13,217 nucleotides of DNA from CAYFVR01 sp046541515 (GCA_046541515.1 JBKHDD010000139.1:1-13217), one strand, 5' to 3'; positions 1-6,726 are shown, numbered from the stretch's first letter. The notes: generated by a model not told the origin, from the sequence alone. A program made the numbers and translations.

Positions 1-54
1 CATTTTCTCCATTTTCTCCATTTTCTCCATTTTCTCCATTTTCTCCATTTTCTC
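1..54. repeat. Tandem array of a 9-bp unit, six copies
   Basis: The unit CATTTTCTC is repeated six times without error, and the array is cut by the left edge of the window, so the true copy number is unknown. The strand read here is pyrimidine-rich and the array ends at CGCCAA. The unit length is a multiple of three, so copy-number change would keep frame if the array belonged to a coding region further left, but no gene can be read from what is visible. It lies about 130 bp upstream of the HtrA gene. Confidence 0.95.
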
Positions 55-69
55 CGCCAACCTTACCAA

Positions 70-98
70 CCGGTAATCTTCCGGTCAGCTTCCGGTCA
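70..98. repeat. Three CCGGT motifs at exact 11-bp spacing
   Basis: CCGGT begins at 70, 81 and 92, so the copies lie one helical turn apart on the same face of the DNA. The second and third copies share the longer block CTTCCGGTCA (78-87 and 89-98). Phased direct repeats upstream of a gene often bind a response regulator or similar dimer, and the site lies about 90 bp before the HtrA start. The repeats are seen directly; a regulatory role is inferred. Confidence 0.6.
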
Positions 99-142
99 AA
101 CAAGGGGGTTACCATCCCTTCAACGAAACGGCGAGGGAATTT

Positions 143-172
143 CATTCACGCAATCTGCATTCACGCAATCTG
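143..172. repeat. Perfect 15-bp tandem duplication abutting the htrA ribosome binding site
   Basis: CATTCACGCAATCTG occurs at 143-157 and again at 158-172 with no mismatch and no spacer. The second copy runs directly into the Shine-Dalgarno AAGGAG (173-178) of the HtrA gene. It would lie in the 5' untranslated region of the messenger RNA. Loss or gain of one copy would alter the leader but not the ribosome site. Confidence 0.9.
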
Positions 173-186
173 AAGGAGAAAGAGAA

Positions 187-1623
187 ATGGGTATGCAACG
201 AAAACAGACCGTCATGCCGGTCATTGCGATCTTCCTGGCCCTGGTTTTCGCCGCCGGCGTTCCCGCGGCCTCCGCCCGGACCTTTCCGGACAACATCAGC
301 GACCTGGCCGAGCGGGTCGCTCCGGGCGTGGTCAACATTCGAACCGTCAAGAACGTTGCGGATGGGGGCCGGGTGTTCCGCCACTTCTTCGGCAATCCTT
401 TCGGCGATGAAAACCCTTTCGGCCGTCGGCGTCCCTTCGGCCCCTTTGGCGATGGAGAACCCGGCGAGGAATTCCGCCAGCGCAGCCTGGGATCCGGCTT
501 CATCATCGACAAGGAAGGCTTTATCGTCACCAATAATCACGTGGTGGAGGACGCCGACGAAATCAAAGTTCGGCTTTCCAACGGCAAGGAGTTCGACGCC
601 GAAGTGGTGGGGCGGGATCCCCAAACCGATCTGGCCCTCATCCGGATCGCGCCCTCGAACGAGCTGGTGCCGCTCAAACTCGGCGACTCCGAGAATCTGC
701 GCGTGGGCACCTGGGTGGTGGCCATGGGCAGCCCCTTCGGTTTGGAGCAGACCGTGACGGCCGGAATCGTCAGCGCCAAGGGCCGCGTGATCGGCGCGGG
801 TCCCTACGACGACTTCATCCAGACCGACGCCTCCATCAACCCGGGCAACAGCGGCGGGCCGCTCATGGACCTGGAAGGCAACGTGGTGGGCATAAACACC
901 GCCATCGTCGCCAGCGGCCAGGGCATCGGATTCGCCATTCCCATTGACCTGGCCCGCAACATCATTGAGCAACTCCAGGACCAAGGCGAAGTGACCCGAG
1001 GCTGGCTCGGAGTCGGCATTCAAGAGCTAACCGACCAGTTGCGGGAGTACTACAATCTGGATGCGGATCAGAAAGGCGTCCTTGTGACCGAAGTCTACGA
1101 AAACGACCCGGCCGATGAAGGCGGAATTCGCGAAGGCGACGTGATCCTTTCCGTGGACGGAACCGACGTGGAATCCCCCCGGGAGCTGTCCGGGATGATT
1201 GCCAACATGCCCGTGGGCAAGGAAGCGGAAATTGTGGTCTTGCGGCAAGGCCGCACTCGGACGCTGGAGGCCACGCTAGGCCAGCGCTCCGAAGGCGATG
1301 CCCGGATTGCCGGCCAAGGTCGGAAGGGCGGGGAAGAGGAAGGATTGGGCCTTCGCCTGACCGAACTGGACGAGGAAACCGCGCGTCGGCTGGGCTACGA
1401 CGAAGACGAGGAAGGCGTGCTGGTGACCGGCGTGCAGTCCGGCGGGAAGGCGGCCCAGGCCGGCATTCGGCAGGGCGATTTGATCGTGGAGATCAATCGG
1501 AAACCGGTTCCCGACATCGCGGAATTCAAGAAGATCTACGAATCCGTAAATTCCGGCGGAACCGTGAATTTCCTCGTCCGTCGGGGTCGCGGCGGCATGG
1601 TGGTCATCTCCATGGAGAAGTAA
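187..1623 (+). CDS. Periplasmic HtrA/DegP-DegQ-family serine endoprotease with two PDZ domains
   Basis: This is a 478-residue trypsin-like protease of envelope protein quality control. Residues 1-30 look like a Sec signal peptide (basic start, hydrophobic core, cleavage after ASA). The catalytic triad is His118 (NNHVVED), Asp148 (DPQTDLALI) and Ser222 (NPGNSGGPL). PDZ1 covers about 272-365 and PDZ2 about 385-475. Length and order match DegP/DegQ/MucD proteins. Before the catalytic His, residues 67-92 form a loop with repeated PFG motifs where DegP has its regulatory LA loop. The ATG at 187 is chosen because AAGGAG (173-178) sits 8 bases before it; a second ATG at 193 is possible. The leader repeats and the terminator at 1758-1792 suggest a single-gene unit. 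Family is certain; DegP versus DegQ/MucD cannot be settled, so no symbol is given. Confidence 0.97.
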   Translation: MGMQRKQTVMPVIAIFLALVFAAGVPAASARTFPDNISDLAERVAPGVVNIRTVKNVADGGRVFRHFFGNPFGDENPFGRRRPFGPFGDGEPGEEFRQRSLGSGFIIDKEGFIVTNNHVVEDADEIKVRLSNGKEFDAEVVGRDPQTDLALIRIAPSNELVPLKLGDSENLRVGTWVVAMGSPFGLEQTVTAGIVSAKGRVIGAGPYDDFIQTDASINPGNSGGPLMDLEGNVVGINTAIVASGQGIGFAIPIDLARNIIEQLQDQGEVTRGWLGVGIQELTDQLREYYNLDADQKGVLVTEVYENDPADEGGIREGDVILSVDGTDVESPRELSGMIANMPVGKEAEIVVLRQGRTRTLEATLGQRSEGDARIAGQGRKGGEEEGLGLRLTELDEETARRLGYDEDEEGVLVTGVQSGGKAAQAGIRQGDLIVEINRKPVPDIAEFKKIYESVNSGGTVNFLVRRGRGGMVVISMEK

Positions 1624-1658
1624 TCCGGCTCTTTTGGCGATGCAATGGATTCCGGGGA

Positions 1659-1689
1659 AATGGCGCAGGGGTCTTTCCCATGCGCCATT
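1659..1689 (+). other. Inverted repeat (9-bp perfect stem) in the 3' region after htrA
   Basis: AATGGCGCA (1659-1667) and TGCGCCATT (1681-1689) are exact reverse complements around a 13-base loop. Inside the loop GGG and CCC could extend the stem past a bulged A. No T run follows, so it is not a classic terminator. It lies between the htrA stop and the strong terminator and might protect the 3' end of the message. The structure is seen; the role is a guess. Confidence 0.55.
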
Positions 1690-1757
1690 GGACAATCGGG
1701 CTCCGTCTTTCCTTTGGAATTCCAATGTGAACGGCATTCCCATTCCTTGAGCGTTCG

Positions 1758-1792
1758 AAACGGGAGCGGGGTTCCGCTCCCGTTTTTTTTTT
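1758..1792 (+). terminator. Strong Rho-independent terminator after htrA
   Basis: CGGGAGCGG (1761-1769) pairs perfectly with CCGCTCCCG (1774-1782) around a GGTT loop and is followed by ten T residues (1783-1792). Three A residues before the stem can pair with the first T residues. There is no comparable T run on the other side, so it works for plus-strand transcripts. It separates htrA from the downstream genes. Confidence 0.95.
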
Positions 1793-1849
1793 AGGGAAAA
1801 ACGGGTCTTCTTTTTTCGCCGCCGAGATCAACGAAAGGGAACCACCGGA

Positions 1850-1880
1850 GTTTCAAGGATGGGATTTCCCAACGTGAAAC
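1850..1880. promoter_or_regulatory. Nested dyad upstream of the poly-gamma-glutamate hydrolase gene
   Basis: GTTTCA (1850-1855) and TGAAAC (1875-1880) are inverted arms that enclose a second small palindrome, GGGATTTCCC (1861-1870). The site lies 46-76 bases before the ATG at 1926, where an operator or leader hairpin could sit. The rest of the 302-bp gap between htrA and this gene holds the hairpin and terminator listed separately; I see no gene in it and no clear -35/-10 pair. Confidence 0.3.
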
Positions 1881-1925
1881 CAAGGCGCCGGCCCCGACTC
1901 GAAACCATCCAAGAGCGGAGTTCCC

Positions 1926-2516
1926 ATGCCCGACCGGTTTTCCAGTTTTGCCGAATTGTCCCGACACATGCGGGAAGGCGTGGATTTTGAAATCCGTCTT
2001 TCCCGAGGCAAGTGGCCCGTCGTCATCGTCGCGCCTCACGCCGGGCGGATTGAACCGGGAACGGGTCGGATCGCCCGGGCCATCGCCGGGAAGGAATTTT
2101 CCGTCTATGAATTCCGGGGCATTCGGCCATCGGAAAACTGGAAGCTCCATTTGACCGCCCATCAATTCGACGAGCCCCGTTGTTTGGCGGCTCTTCAACT
2201 GGCCCACCTGGCGGTGACGATCCACGGGGTCAAGGGCGAAGAACCGTTCGTCATGGTCGGCGGCAAGGCGGTTGGATTGGTCGAAACCATCGCGGACTCG
2301 CTGTCGGAGGCGGGGGTTCCGGCGCGGGAGCCCACTGGCCTTCTACGGGGGCTTCATCCCAGCAATCTCTGCAATCGGGGACATGCCGGCCGCGGCGTTC
2401 AGATCGAAGCGAGCGCGGAACTTCGTCGATCCATGATGACGGATGGCCCGCGGAGAAACCGGTTCGCGTCCGCCGTGCGGTCGCCATTGCTGGCCCGATT
2501 CGCTTCGGCACGGTAG
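1926..2516 (+). CDS. Poly-gamma-glutamate hydrolase-family zinc peptidase (PghP/YmaC-like)
   Basis: The 196-residue protein resembles the gamma-PGA hydrolase family (Pfam Gamma_PGA_hydro), best known from Bacillus phage PghP, which cuts poly-gamma-glutamate with a carboxypeptidase-like zinc fold. Visible hallmarks are APHAGRIEPGT (His38 and Glu43, candidate zinc ligands), the HG pair at His100 (third ligand), a YEFRG segment after the first strand, and GVQIEAS near residue 157, which carries a likely catalytic Glu161. There is no signal peptide or membrane span, so it should be cytosolic unless exported another way. The ATG follows GGAG (1917-1920) by 5 bases. It is the first of three loosely spaced plus-strand genes. 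The true substrate in this organism is unknown: poly-gamma-glutamate is not shown here, and another gamma-linked or amide substrate is possible. Family assignment is fairly secure; function is inferred. Confidence 0.85.
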   Translation: MPDRFSSFAELSRHMREGVDFEIRLSRGKWPVVIVAPHAGRIEPGTGRIARAIAGKEFSVYEFRGIRPSENWKLHLTAHQFDEPRCLAALQLAHLAVTIHGVKGEEPFVMVGGKAVGLVETIADSLSEAGVPAREPTGLLRGLHPSNLCNRGHAGRGVQIEASAELRRSMMTDGPRRNRFASAVRSPLLARFASAR

Positions 2517-2671
2517 GTTCCAAGCCCGCCGTTTCAGGTCTTTCCCCCATTGCGGTTTTCCGACTTTCCGTGGAAGTTTGGTCGCCGGACCTTGACGGAA
2601 TTGGAACGGCTCGCCGCTCCGAGACCATCGGAAAAACGCTTTCGGAAACATCCTTTCCTGGACCCGCTTCC

Positions 2672-3394
2672 ATGAAACTCGCCTTTCTCGGCACCCGAGG
2701 CTATATCGACGCGGCCACCGATCGACACCGGAGACACACCGCAACGCTGGTGCAATATCGGGGCAAGCGGGTGATGATCGACTGCGGCCAAGACTGGTTG
2801 GACCGCTTTCAGGACCACAATCCCCAGGCGATCGTGCTGACCCACTGTCATCCGGACCATGCCTGGGGGCTGAAAAACGGAACGCCCCGCCCCGTGTATG
2901 CCTCTGCGGAAACTTGGGAGTCCCTCTCCCATTATCCCATCGAAAACAAACGAACCCTGAAGCCGGGGGAATCCGAGAAAATCCGGGGAATCACGTTCAC
3001 TCTTTTCCCGGTGGAACATTCCACACGTTGTCCGGCCGGGGGATTCCGCATCGAAGCCGGGCGCGTGACCATTTTTTACGTTCCCGACGTGGTCTACATC
3101 CACGATCGAGAGGCCGCCCTTTCCGGCTGCAAACTCTACGTGGGCGACGGCGCGACAATTGAACAATCCTTGGTCCGGAAGCCCGGCGACCGGCTCATTG
3201 GCCACGCGCCGTTGCGCACCCAGCTCACCTGGTGCCAAAAGGAAGGCGTTCCCCGCGCCATTTTCACCCACCTGGGTTCCGAGATCGTGGAGGCGGGAGA
3301 CGAAAAAGCCATGGAAAAAATCCGGCCCTTGGCCGAGGAGCGGGGCGTGGAGGTCCAATTGGCCGTTGACGGCCTGGAAGAAGTGCTCCGCTGA
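2672..3394 (+). CDS. Metallo-beta-lactamase-fold metal-dependent hydrolase
   Basis: The 240-residue protein opens with a strand, MKLAFLGTRG, typical of the RNase Z/PhnP-like branch of the metallo-beta-lactamase superfamily. The metal-binding motif THCHPDH supplies His58, His60, Asp62 and His63. Further ligands are likely in VEHS, VPDV and the C-terminal THLGSE. The chain is a single compact domain with no beta-CASP insertion, no signal peptide and no membrane segment. The ATG at 2672 is chosen because homology starts there; the frame is open further upstream but that part is low-complexity and not protein-like. The ribosome binding site is weak. It lies 155 bp after the gamma-PGA hydrolase-like gene and 142 bp before the DNA glycosylase gene. 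The substrate (cyclic phosphodiester, nucleic acid or small ester) cannot be told from sequence. Confidence 0.88.
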   Translation: MKLAFLGTRGYIDAATDRHRRHTATLVQYRGKRVMIDCGQDWLDRFQDHNPQAIVLTHCHPDHAWGLKNGTPRPVYASAETWESLSHYPIENKRTLKPGESEKIRGITFTLFPVEHSTRCPAGGFRIEAGRVTIFYVPDVVYIHDREAALSGCKLYVGDGATIEQSLVRKPGDRLIGHAPLRTQLTWCQKEGVPRAIFTHLGSEIVEAGDEKAMEKIRPLAEERGVEVQLAVDGLEEVLR

Positions 3395-3434
3395 TCGCCG
3401 CGGCACGGAGAGAATCCCGGATGGACGGGTCCGG

Positions 3435-3458
3435 AAACCCGATTTCAAACCCGATTTC
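3435..3458. repeat. Perfect 12-bp tandem duplication between the MBL and Fpg-like genes
   Basis: AAACCCGATTTC occurs twice in a row (3435-3446 and 3447-3458) without mismatch. It lies in the 142-bp gap about 80 bases before the glycosylase start. No promoter is evident around it. It resembles the tandem duplications at 143-172 and 12971-12994 in length and placement. Confidence 0.9.
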
Positions 3459-3536
3459 CAAATCCGCAATTGCCCGGAAATCGTTCCCCTTTCGTTCGAC
3501 TTGTTCCGCCCGGCGAAAGGATGGAGGAAAAACGAT

Positions 3537-4325
3537 ATGCCCGAACTGCCCGACGTGGAGGTTTTCCGCCAATATTTCAAGCAAACCGCCCTTCATCAGG
3601 CGGTGACCGCCGTCGCCGTTGAAGACGAGCGGGTGCTGGGCGACGTCCGGCCGGAAGATGTATCCACGGCGGCGAAAGGGAGGTCGTTCATCGACGCCCG
3701 GCGTCACGGAAAGCATTTGTTCGCCCAACTTTCCGACGGCGGCTGGATCATGTTTCACTTTGGGATGACCGGCTTTTTCAAATACTTCAAGAAGGAAGAG
3801 GCCGCGCCGGAACATCCTCGGGTGATTTTCGAATTTGAAAACGATTATCGCTTGGCCTGGGATTGCCAACGAATGATCGGCGAAGTGGCGCTTGTGGAAA
3901 ACCCGGAAACCTTTATTTCGGAAAAGGATCTGGGACCGGATGCATTGGAAATCCTGAAGGAAGTGTTTCTGGAGCGGTTGGCGGGAAAGCGGGGAATGAT
4001 CAAGACCGCGCTGATGGATCAATCGTTACTGGCGGGGGTGGGCAACGTCTATTCCGACGACATTCTGTTCCAGTGTCGACTCCACCCCAAAACCGCCGTG
4101 GGCGATTTGTCCGAATCGGACCGGGAAAGAATATTCGACGCCATGGGAAACGTGCTGCAAACGGCCATTTCCGCGAAGGTGGACCCGGCTGAAATGCCGG
4201 ATCGCCTGCTGACGGCCCATCGGGGGCGGGACAATCAATGTCCCAACTGCGGAGGGGAACTGGAGAAAATTAAGGTGTCCGGACGAAACGGATGGAACTG
4301 TCCACGCTGTCAACGCCCCAATTGA
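3537..4325 (+). CDS. Fpg/Nei-family DNA glycosylase/AP lyase
   Basis: The 262-residue protein is a base-excision-repair enzyme that removes oxidised bases and nicks the abasic site. The N-terminus MPELPDVEVF gives the Schiff-base proline (Pro2) and catalytic Glu3. Lys59 in RRHGKHLF is the beta-hairpin lysine, Met77 in HFGMTG is a void-filling residue, and DQSLLAGVGNVYSDDILF (161-178) is the helix-two-turn-helix. The C-terminal zinc finger has Cys235, Cys238, Cys255 and Cys258 with Arg250 at the phosphate-contacting position. GGAGG (3523-3527) lies 9 bases before the ATG. The segment that is DPRRFG in E. coli Fpg reads DCQRMIG here (109-115), so the wedge Phe is missing. That and the EVF start mark a divergent subgroup whose lesion preference may differ from MutM, so I do not assign mutM. 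Confidence 0.93.
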   Translation: MPELPDVEVFRQYFKQTALHQAVTAVAVEDERVLGDVRPEDVSTAAKGRSFIDARRHGKHLFAQLSDGGWIMFHFGMTGFFKYFKKEEAAPEHPRVIFEFENDYRLAWDCQRMIGEVALVENPETFISEKDLGPDALEILKEVFLERLAGKRGMIKTALMDQSLLAGVGNVYSDDILFQCRLHPKTAVGDLSESDRERIFDAMGNVLQTAISAKVDPAEMPDRLLTAHRGRDNQCPNCGGELEKIKVSGRNGWNCPRCQRPN

Positions 4326-4357
4326 TCGGAATTTTCCATCGTCAAGTGGCCGATGCC

Positions 4358-4389
4358 AAAAAAATGGCCGGATTTATTCGGATATCCGG
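4358..4389 (-). terminator. Candidate intrinsic terminator at the end of the uma2 gene (minus strand)
   Basis: On the minus strand CCGGAT (4389-4384) can pair with ATCCGG (4373-4368) across a 10-base loop, followed after CCA by seven T residues (4364-4358). The stem is short and overlaps the stop codon of the Uma2 gene. It is well placed to end the chemotaxis transcript before the converging glycosylase gene. Confidence 0.4.
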
Positions 4390-4850
4390 TTCGGAAATTC
4401 GGGTACGCGTTCACTTTGGGGCTTCGGCCCACCGGCATCAAAAAAACGGATGACCCCGTCGGTTCCACAAGCCCAGAATTCCTTGGCGCCCTTGGAAAAA
4501 TACAGGGCCTTCTTTTCTGCCATTTCTCCTTCCGAGTTGGAGGGAGACAAGATTTCCACGCAGATTTCCGGGGCTTCCGGAAACGGATTTTTCCCTCGAT
4601 TTCGTTCCATAAAGACTTTCGAAGCCCAGGCCACATCCGCGACTTTCACCCCCTCCTCGGTACCCACCGAACATTCCGAAATAAGGGTGCCCGAATCCAG
4701 GAGCCGGCCGAGGGCCGCGACGATTTTGGCCTGGAAGATGCCATGTTCATTGCTGGCGGGACTCATGACGATATTTCCCCAACGATCCGTCTGGATTTTG
4801 AAGGGAAGATTTTGCAGCGCTTTGTTTCCGCAGATTTCCGTCCATTCCAT
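4374..4850 (-). CDS. Uma2 family (DUF820) putative restriction-endonuclease-fold protein
   Basis: The 158-residue protein fits the Uma2 family of PD-(D/E)XK-fold proteins, common in cyanobacteria and Deltaproteobacteria and mostly of unknown role. Family marks are VKVADVAWAS (Asp72), EICVEILSPSN (Glu99) and EMAEKKALYF (Lys113/Lys114), followed by GAKEFWACGTDG. Together Asp, Glu and Lys make a plausible nuclease active site. At 158 residues it is slightly short, with a reduced N-terminus. The ATG at 4850 has an excellent AGGAGG about 5 bases upstream on the minus strand. It starts 43 bp after the cheD stop on the same strand, so it is probably the last gene of the chemotaxis transcript, although a functional link is not established. 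Activity on DNA has not been shown for most members, so the nuclease label is tentative. Confidence 0.88.
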   Translation of the reverse strand: MEWTEICGNKALQNLPFKIQTDRWGNIVMSPASNEHGIFQAKIVAALGRLLDSGTLISECSVGTEEGVKVADVAWASKVFMERNRGKNPFPEAPEICVEILSPSNSEGEMAEKKALYFSKGAKEFWACGTDGVIRFFDAGGPKPQSERVPEFPNRISE

Positions 4851-4893
4851 TGATCCCTCCTTTCCGGAAATGCCGTTTCCCGCGCCTTCCGCC

Positions 4894-5478
4894 TCAAAAC
4901 AGCGTGACGTCCCCTTTTTGATCCACTTCGCGGGCGACCCGGTCCCGCACCTTTTGCTCTTCGACGGGGATGGTGGTGAGCTGAATCGGCTTGCCCCGCT
5001 TCAGGTAGACGTCTCCGCTATCGGTATGAAAATAGATGCGCCGACTGCGGTTGCCCCCCAGGTCGCGGCTGACGATGGGAATGCTTTCCCGCTCCAGAAA
5101 TTCCACCGCGAAGGCTTCGTTTTTGGGACCCATGCTGTTTTCGAGCGGGATGGTGGAAAGGGTCCGCGCCCCGCCAAACACCTTGGCGCGAAGACTTTCC
5201 CGGCGACCGCCCAGGTTCATGATCCGGTTGATCAGCAGCTCCATGGCGTTGATGCCGTAGCGGGCCGACGCGTCAAAATTTTTCAGGTCCGCCTTGCCGG
5301 GCATCAGGATGTGGTTCATGCCCCCCACCCGGCGAATCGGGTCGTAGAGGCAGACCGCCACGCAGGAGCCCAAGAGCGTGTAGACCACCCGGGACTGGCG
5401 GCTGGCGTAGTATTCCCCGATGTGAATGCGGATGATCTTGCGATCGCGGTGGGACGCGGGACCGCCGGACCTAGGCAT
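4894..5478 (-). CDS. cheD: Chemoreceptor glutamine deamidase CheD
   Basis: The 194-residue protein is CheD, which deamidates receptor glutamines to methylatable glutamates and in some bacteria also partners with CheC. Visible marks are LGSCVAVCLYD with nucleophile Cys39, GGMNHILMP with catalytic His56, the RYG motif at 73-75, AKVFGGA at 98-104, and the closing IYFHTDSGDVYL. About 12 extra residues precede the usual start of the fold. The ATG at 5478 lies inside the end of cheB (8-bp overlap, 5471-5478), so translation is probably coupled. CheB and CheD side by side give the operon two receptor-modifying enzymes. The target is presumably the MCP encoded upstream. No CheC is visible. Confidence 0.96.
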   Translation of the reverse strand: MPRSGGPASHRDRKIIRIHIGEYYASRQSRVVYTLLGSCVAVCLYDPIRRVGGMNHILMPGKADLKNFDASARYGINAMELLINRIMNLGGRRESLRAKVFGGARTLSTIPLENSMGPKNEAFAVEFLERESIPIVSRDLGGNRSRRIYFHTDSGDVYLKRGKPIQLTTIPVEEQKVRDRVAREVDQKGDVTLF

Positions 5479-6565
5479 GGGCGCAATGCCGCAATACCGC
5501 GCCGGAAATGGCTTCCAGGCCCGCCACCTTGTCCGCCGCGCCCCGCTTGATGGCCTCGAAAGGCATGCCGAACACCACGCAGGTGGCTTCGTCCTGGGCG
5601 ATGGTGAACGCCCCGGCGTTCTTCATTTCCAGCAGGCCCCGGGCGCCGTCGTCGCCCATGCCGGTCATGATGACGCCCACCGCGTTCGATCCCGCGTACC
5701 GCGCCGCGGAACGAAACAGCACGTCCACCGAGGGGCGGTGGCGACAGACCAGGGGGCCGTCCTTGACCTCCACGTAATATCGGGCGCCGCTGCGCTTCAT
5801 CAGGATGTGGCGGTTCCCCGGTCCGATCAAGGCCCGGCCGCGCAGCACGCTGTCGCCGTCCTCCGCCTCCTTCACTTCGATGCGGCAGGTGGTGTTGAGC
5901 CGGTCGGCGAAGGCCCGGGTGAATTTTTCCGGCATGTGCTGCACCACCACGATGCCGGGGGCGTCCAGCGGCATGGCCTCCAAGAAAACCTTCAGCGCCT
6001 CGGTCCCGCCGGTGGAGGCGCCCACCATCACCACTTTTTCCGTGGTGCGGACCATGGCCGCGGGCGAGGGGCCCGGCAGGATGGCGTCCGCCGTCAACTT
6101 TTTTTCCACGGCGCGGGAGGGGGGAATCGAGGGGGGTCGATATCCTGCTTTCTTTCTCACCCGGGCCCGGACCGCCGCCTTCACCGAATCGCAGATGGTG
6201 ATCCGCGATTCCTCCAGAAATTTTTTCGCCCCCAATCGCGGCTTCAGAATGATGTCCACCGCGCCGTATTCCAGGGCCCGCAGGGTGGTTTCGCACCCCT
6301 TTTCGGTGAGGCTGGAGCACATGACCACGGGGATGGGATGCTGGGTCATGATCTTTTGCAGGAAGGTAATGCCGTCCATGCGGGGCATTTCCACGTCCAG
6401 CGTGATGACGTCGGGCACTTCCTTGTTGATTTTGGTGGCGGCGATGTAGGGGTCGGCGGCCGTCCCGCAGACCTCGATGTCCGGGTCCGAGGACAGGATG
6501 TCCCGCAGGGTCTGCCGCACGATCGCGGAATCGTCCACCACCAGCACCTTGATCTTGTTCTTCAC
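5471..6565 (-). CDS. cheB: CheB, response-regulator-linked protein-glutamate methylesterase/deamidase
   Basis: The 364-residue protein has a receiver domain at 1-125 (acidic pocket Asp11/Asp12, phospho-acceptor Asp57 in TLDVEMPRMDG, Lys108) and a methylesterase domain at about 175-360. The catalytic triad is Ser184 (VGASTGG), His210 (VVQHMPEKFT) and Asp306 (TGMGDDGA). It removes methyl groups from receptors when phosphorylated by CheA. The start is GTG (6563-6565) behind a very strong purine tract GGGGAGGGGGGAGG; no in-frame ATG lies near. A 161-bp gap separates it from cheW, the widest internal gap of the cluster after the one before the STAS gene, so a secondary promoter there is possible. 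I find no hairpin terminator in that gap. Its last codons overlap cheD. Confidence 0.97.
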   Translation of the reverse strand: MKNKIKVLVVDDSAIVRQTLRDILSSDPDIEVCGTAADPYIAATKINKEVPDVITLDVEMPRMDGITFLQKIMTQHPIPVVMCSSLTEKGCETTLRALEYGAVDIILKPRLGAKKFLEESRITICDSVKAAVRARVRKKAGYRPPSIPPSRAVEKKLTADAILPGPSPAAMVRTTEKVVMVGASTGGTEALKVFLEAMPLDAPGIVVVQHMPEKFTRAFADRLNTTCRIEVKEAEDGDSVLRGRALIGPGNRHILMKRSGARYYVEVKDGPLVCRHRPSVDVLFRSAARYAGSNAVGVIMTGMGDDGARGLLEMKNAGAFTIAQDEATCVVFGMPFEAIKRGAADKVAGLEAISGAVLRHCAHA

Positions 6566-6726
6566 CCTCCCCCCTCCCCTGTTGGGATTCCCCCGTGTTT
6601 CGGAACCGCTTTTCTTTCGGACCCGGAAACGGAGCCGCCTATCTTGGACTGGAGATCAATGCCCCCCGGTTTTCCCGTTGTCGATTTGGCCTCGCCTGAA
6701 AAGATCCAAACCGAAAGGGATGGGGC
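6566..6726 (-). other. 161-bp gap between cheW and cheB without a gene
   Basis: No open frame with a protein-like start is present. Near its cheB-proximal end, minus-strand GGTCCGAAAG and GGTTCCGAAAC form an imperfect direct repeat, and the cheB ribosome site is an extended G/A run. No terminator and no convincing -35/-10 pair were seen. It could hold an internal promoter for cheB-cheD-uma2. Confidence 0.4.

Noticed and set aside
1..54. CRISPR array
   Set aside because: The 9-bp units are contiguous with no spacers and far too short for CRISPR repeats.
142..1023. 293-codon minus-strand frame opposite htrA
   Set aside because: Shadow of the protease gene: no ribosome site, no recognisable motif, and it would run through the leader repeats.
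2180..2671. N-terminal extension of the metallo-beta-lactamase-fold protein
   Set aside because: The frame is open, but it overlaps the end of the gamma-PGA hydrolase-like gene and reads as non-homologous, low-complexity protein; the family fold begins at the ATG at 2672.
3159..3536. N-terminal extension of the Fpg-like protein
   Set aside because: Catalytic Pro2 must follow the initiator Met, so the start has to be the ATG at 3537, which also has a good ribosome site.
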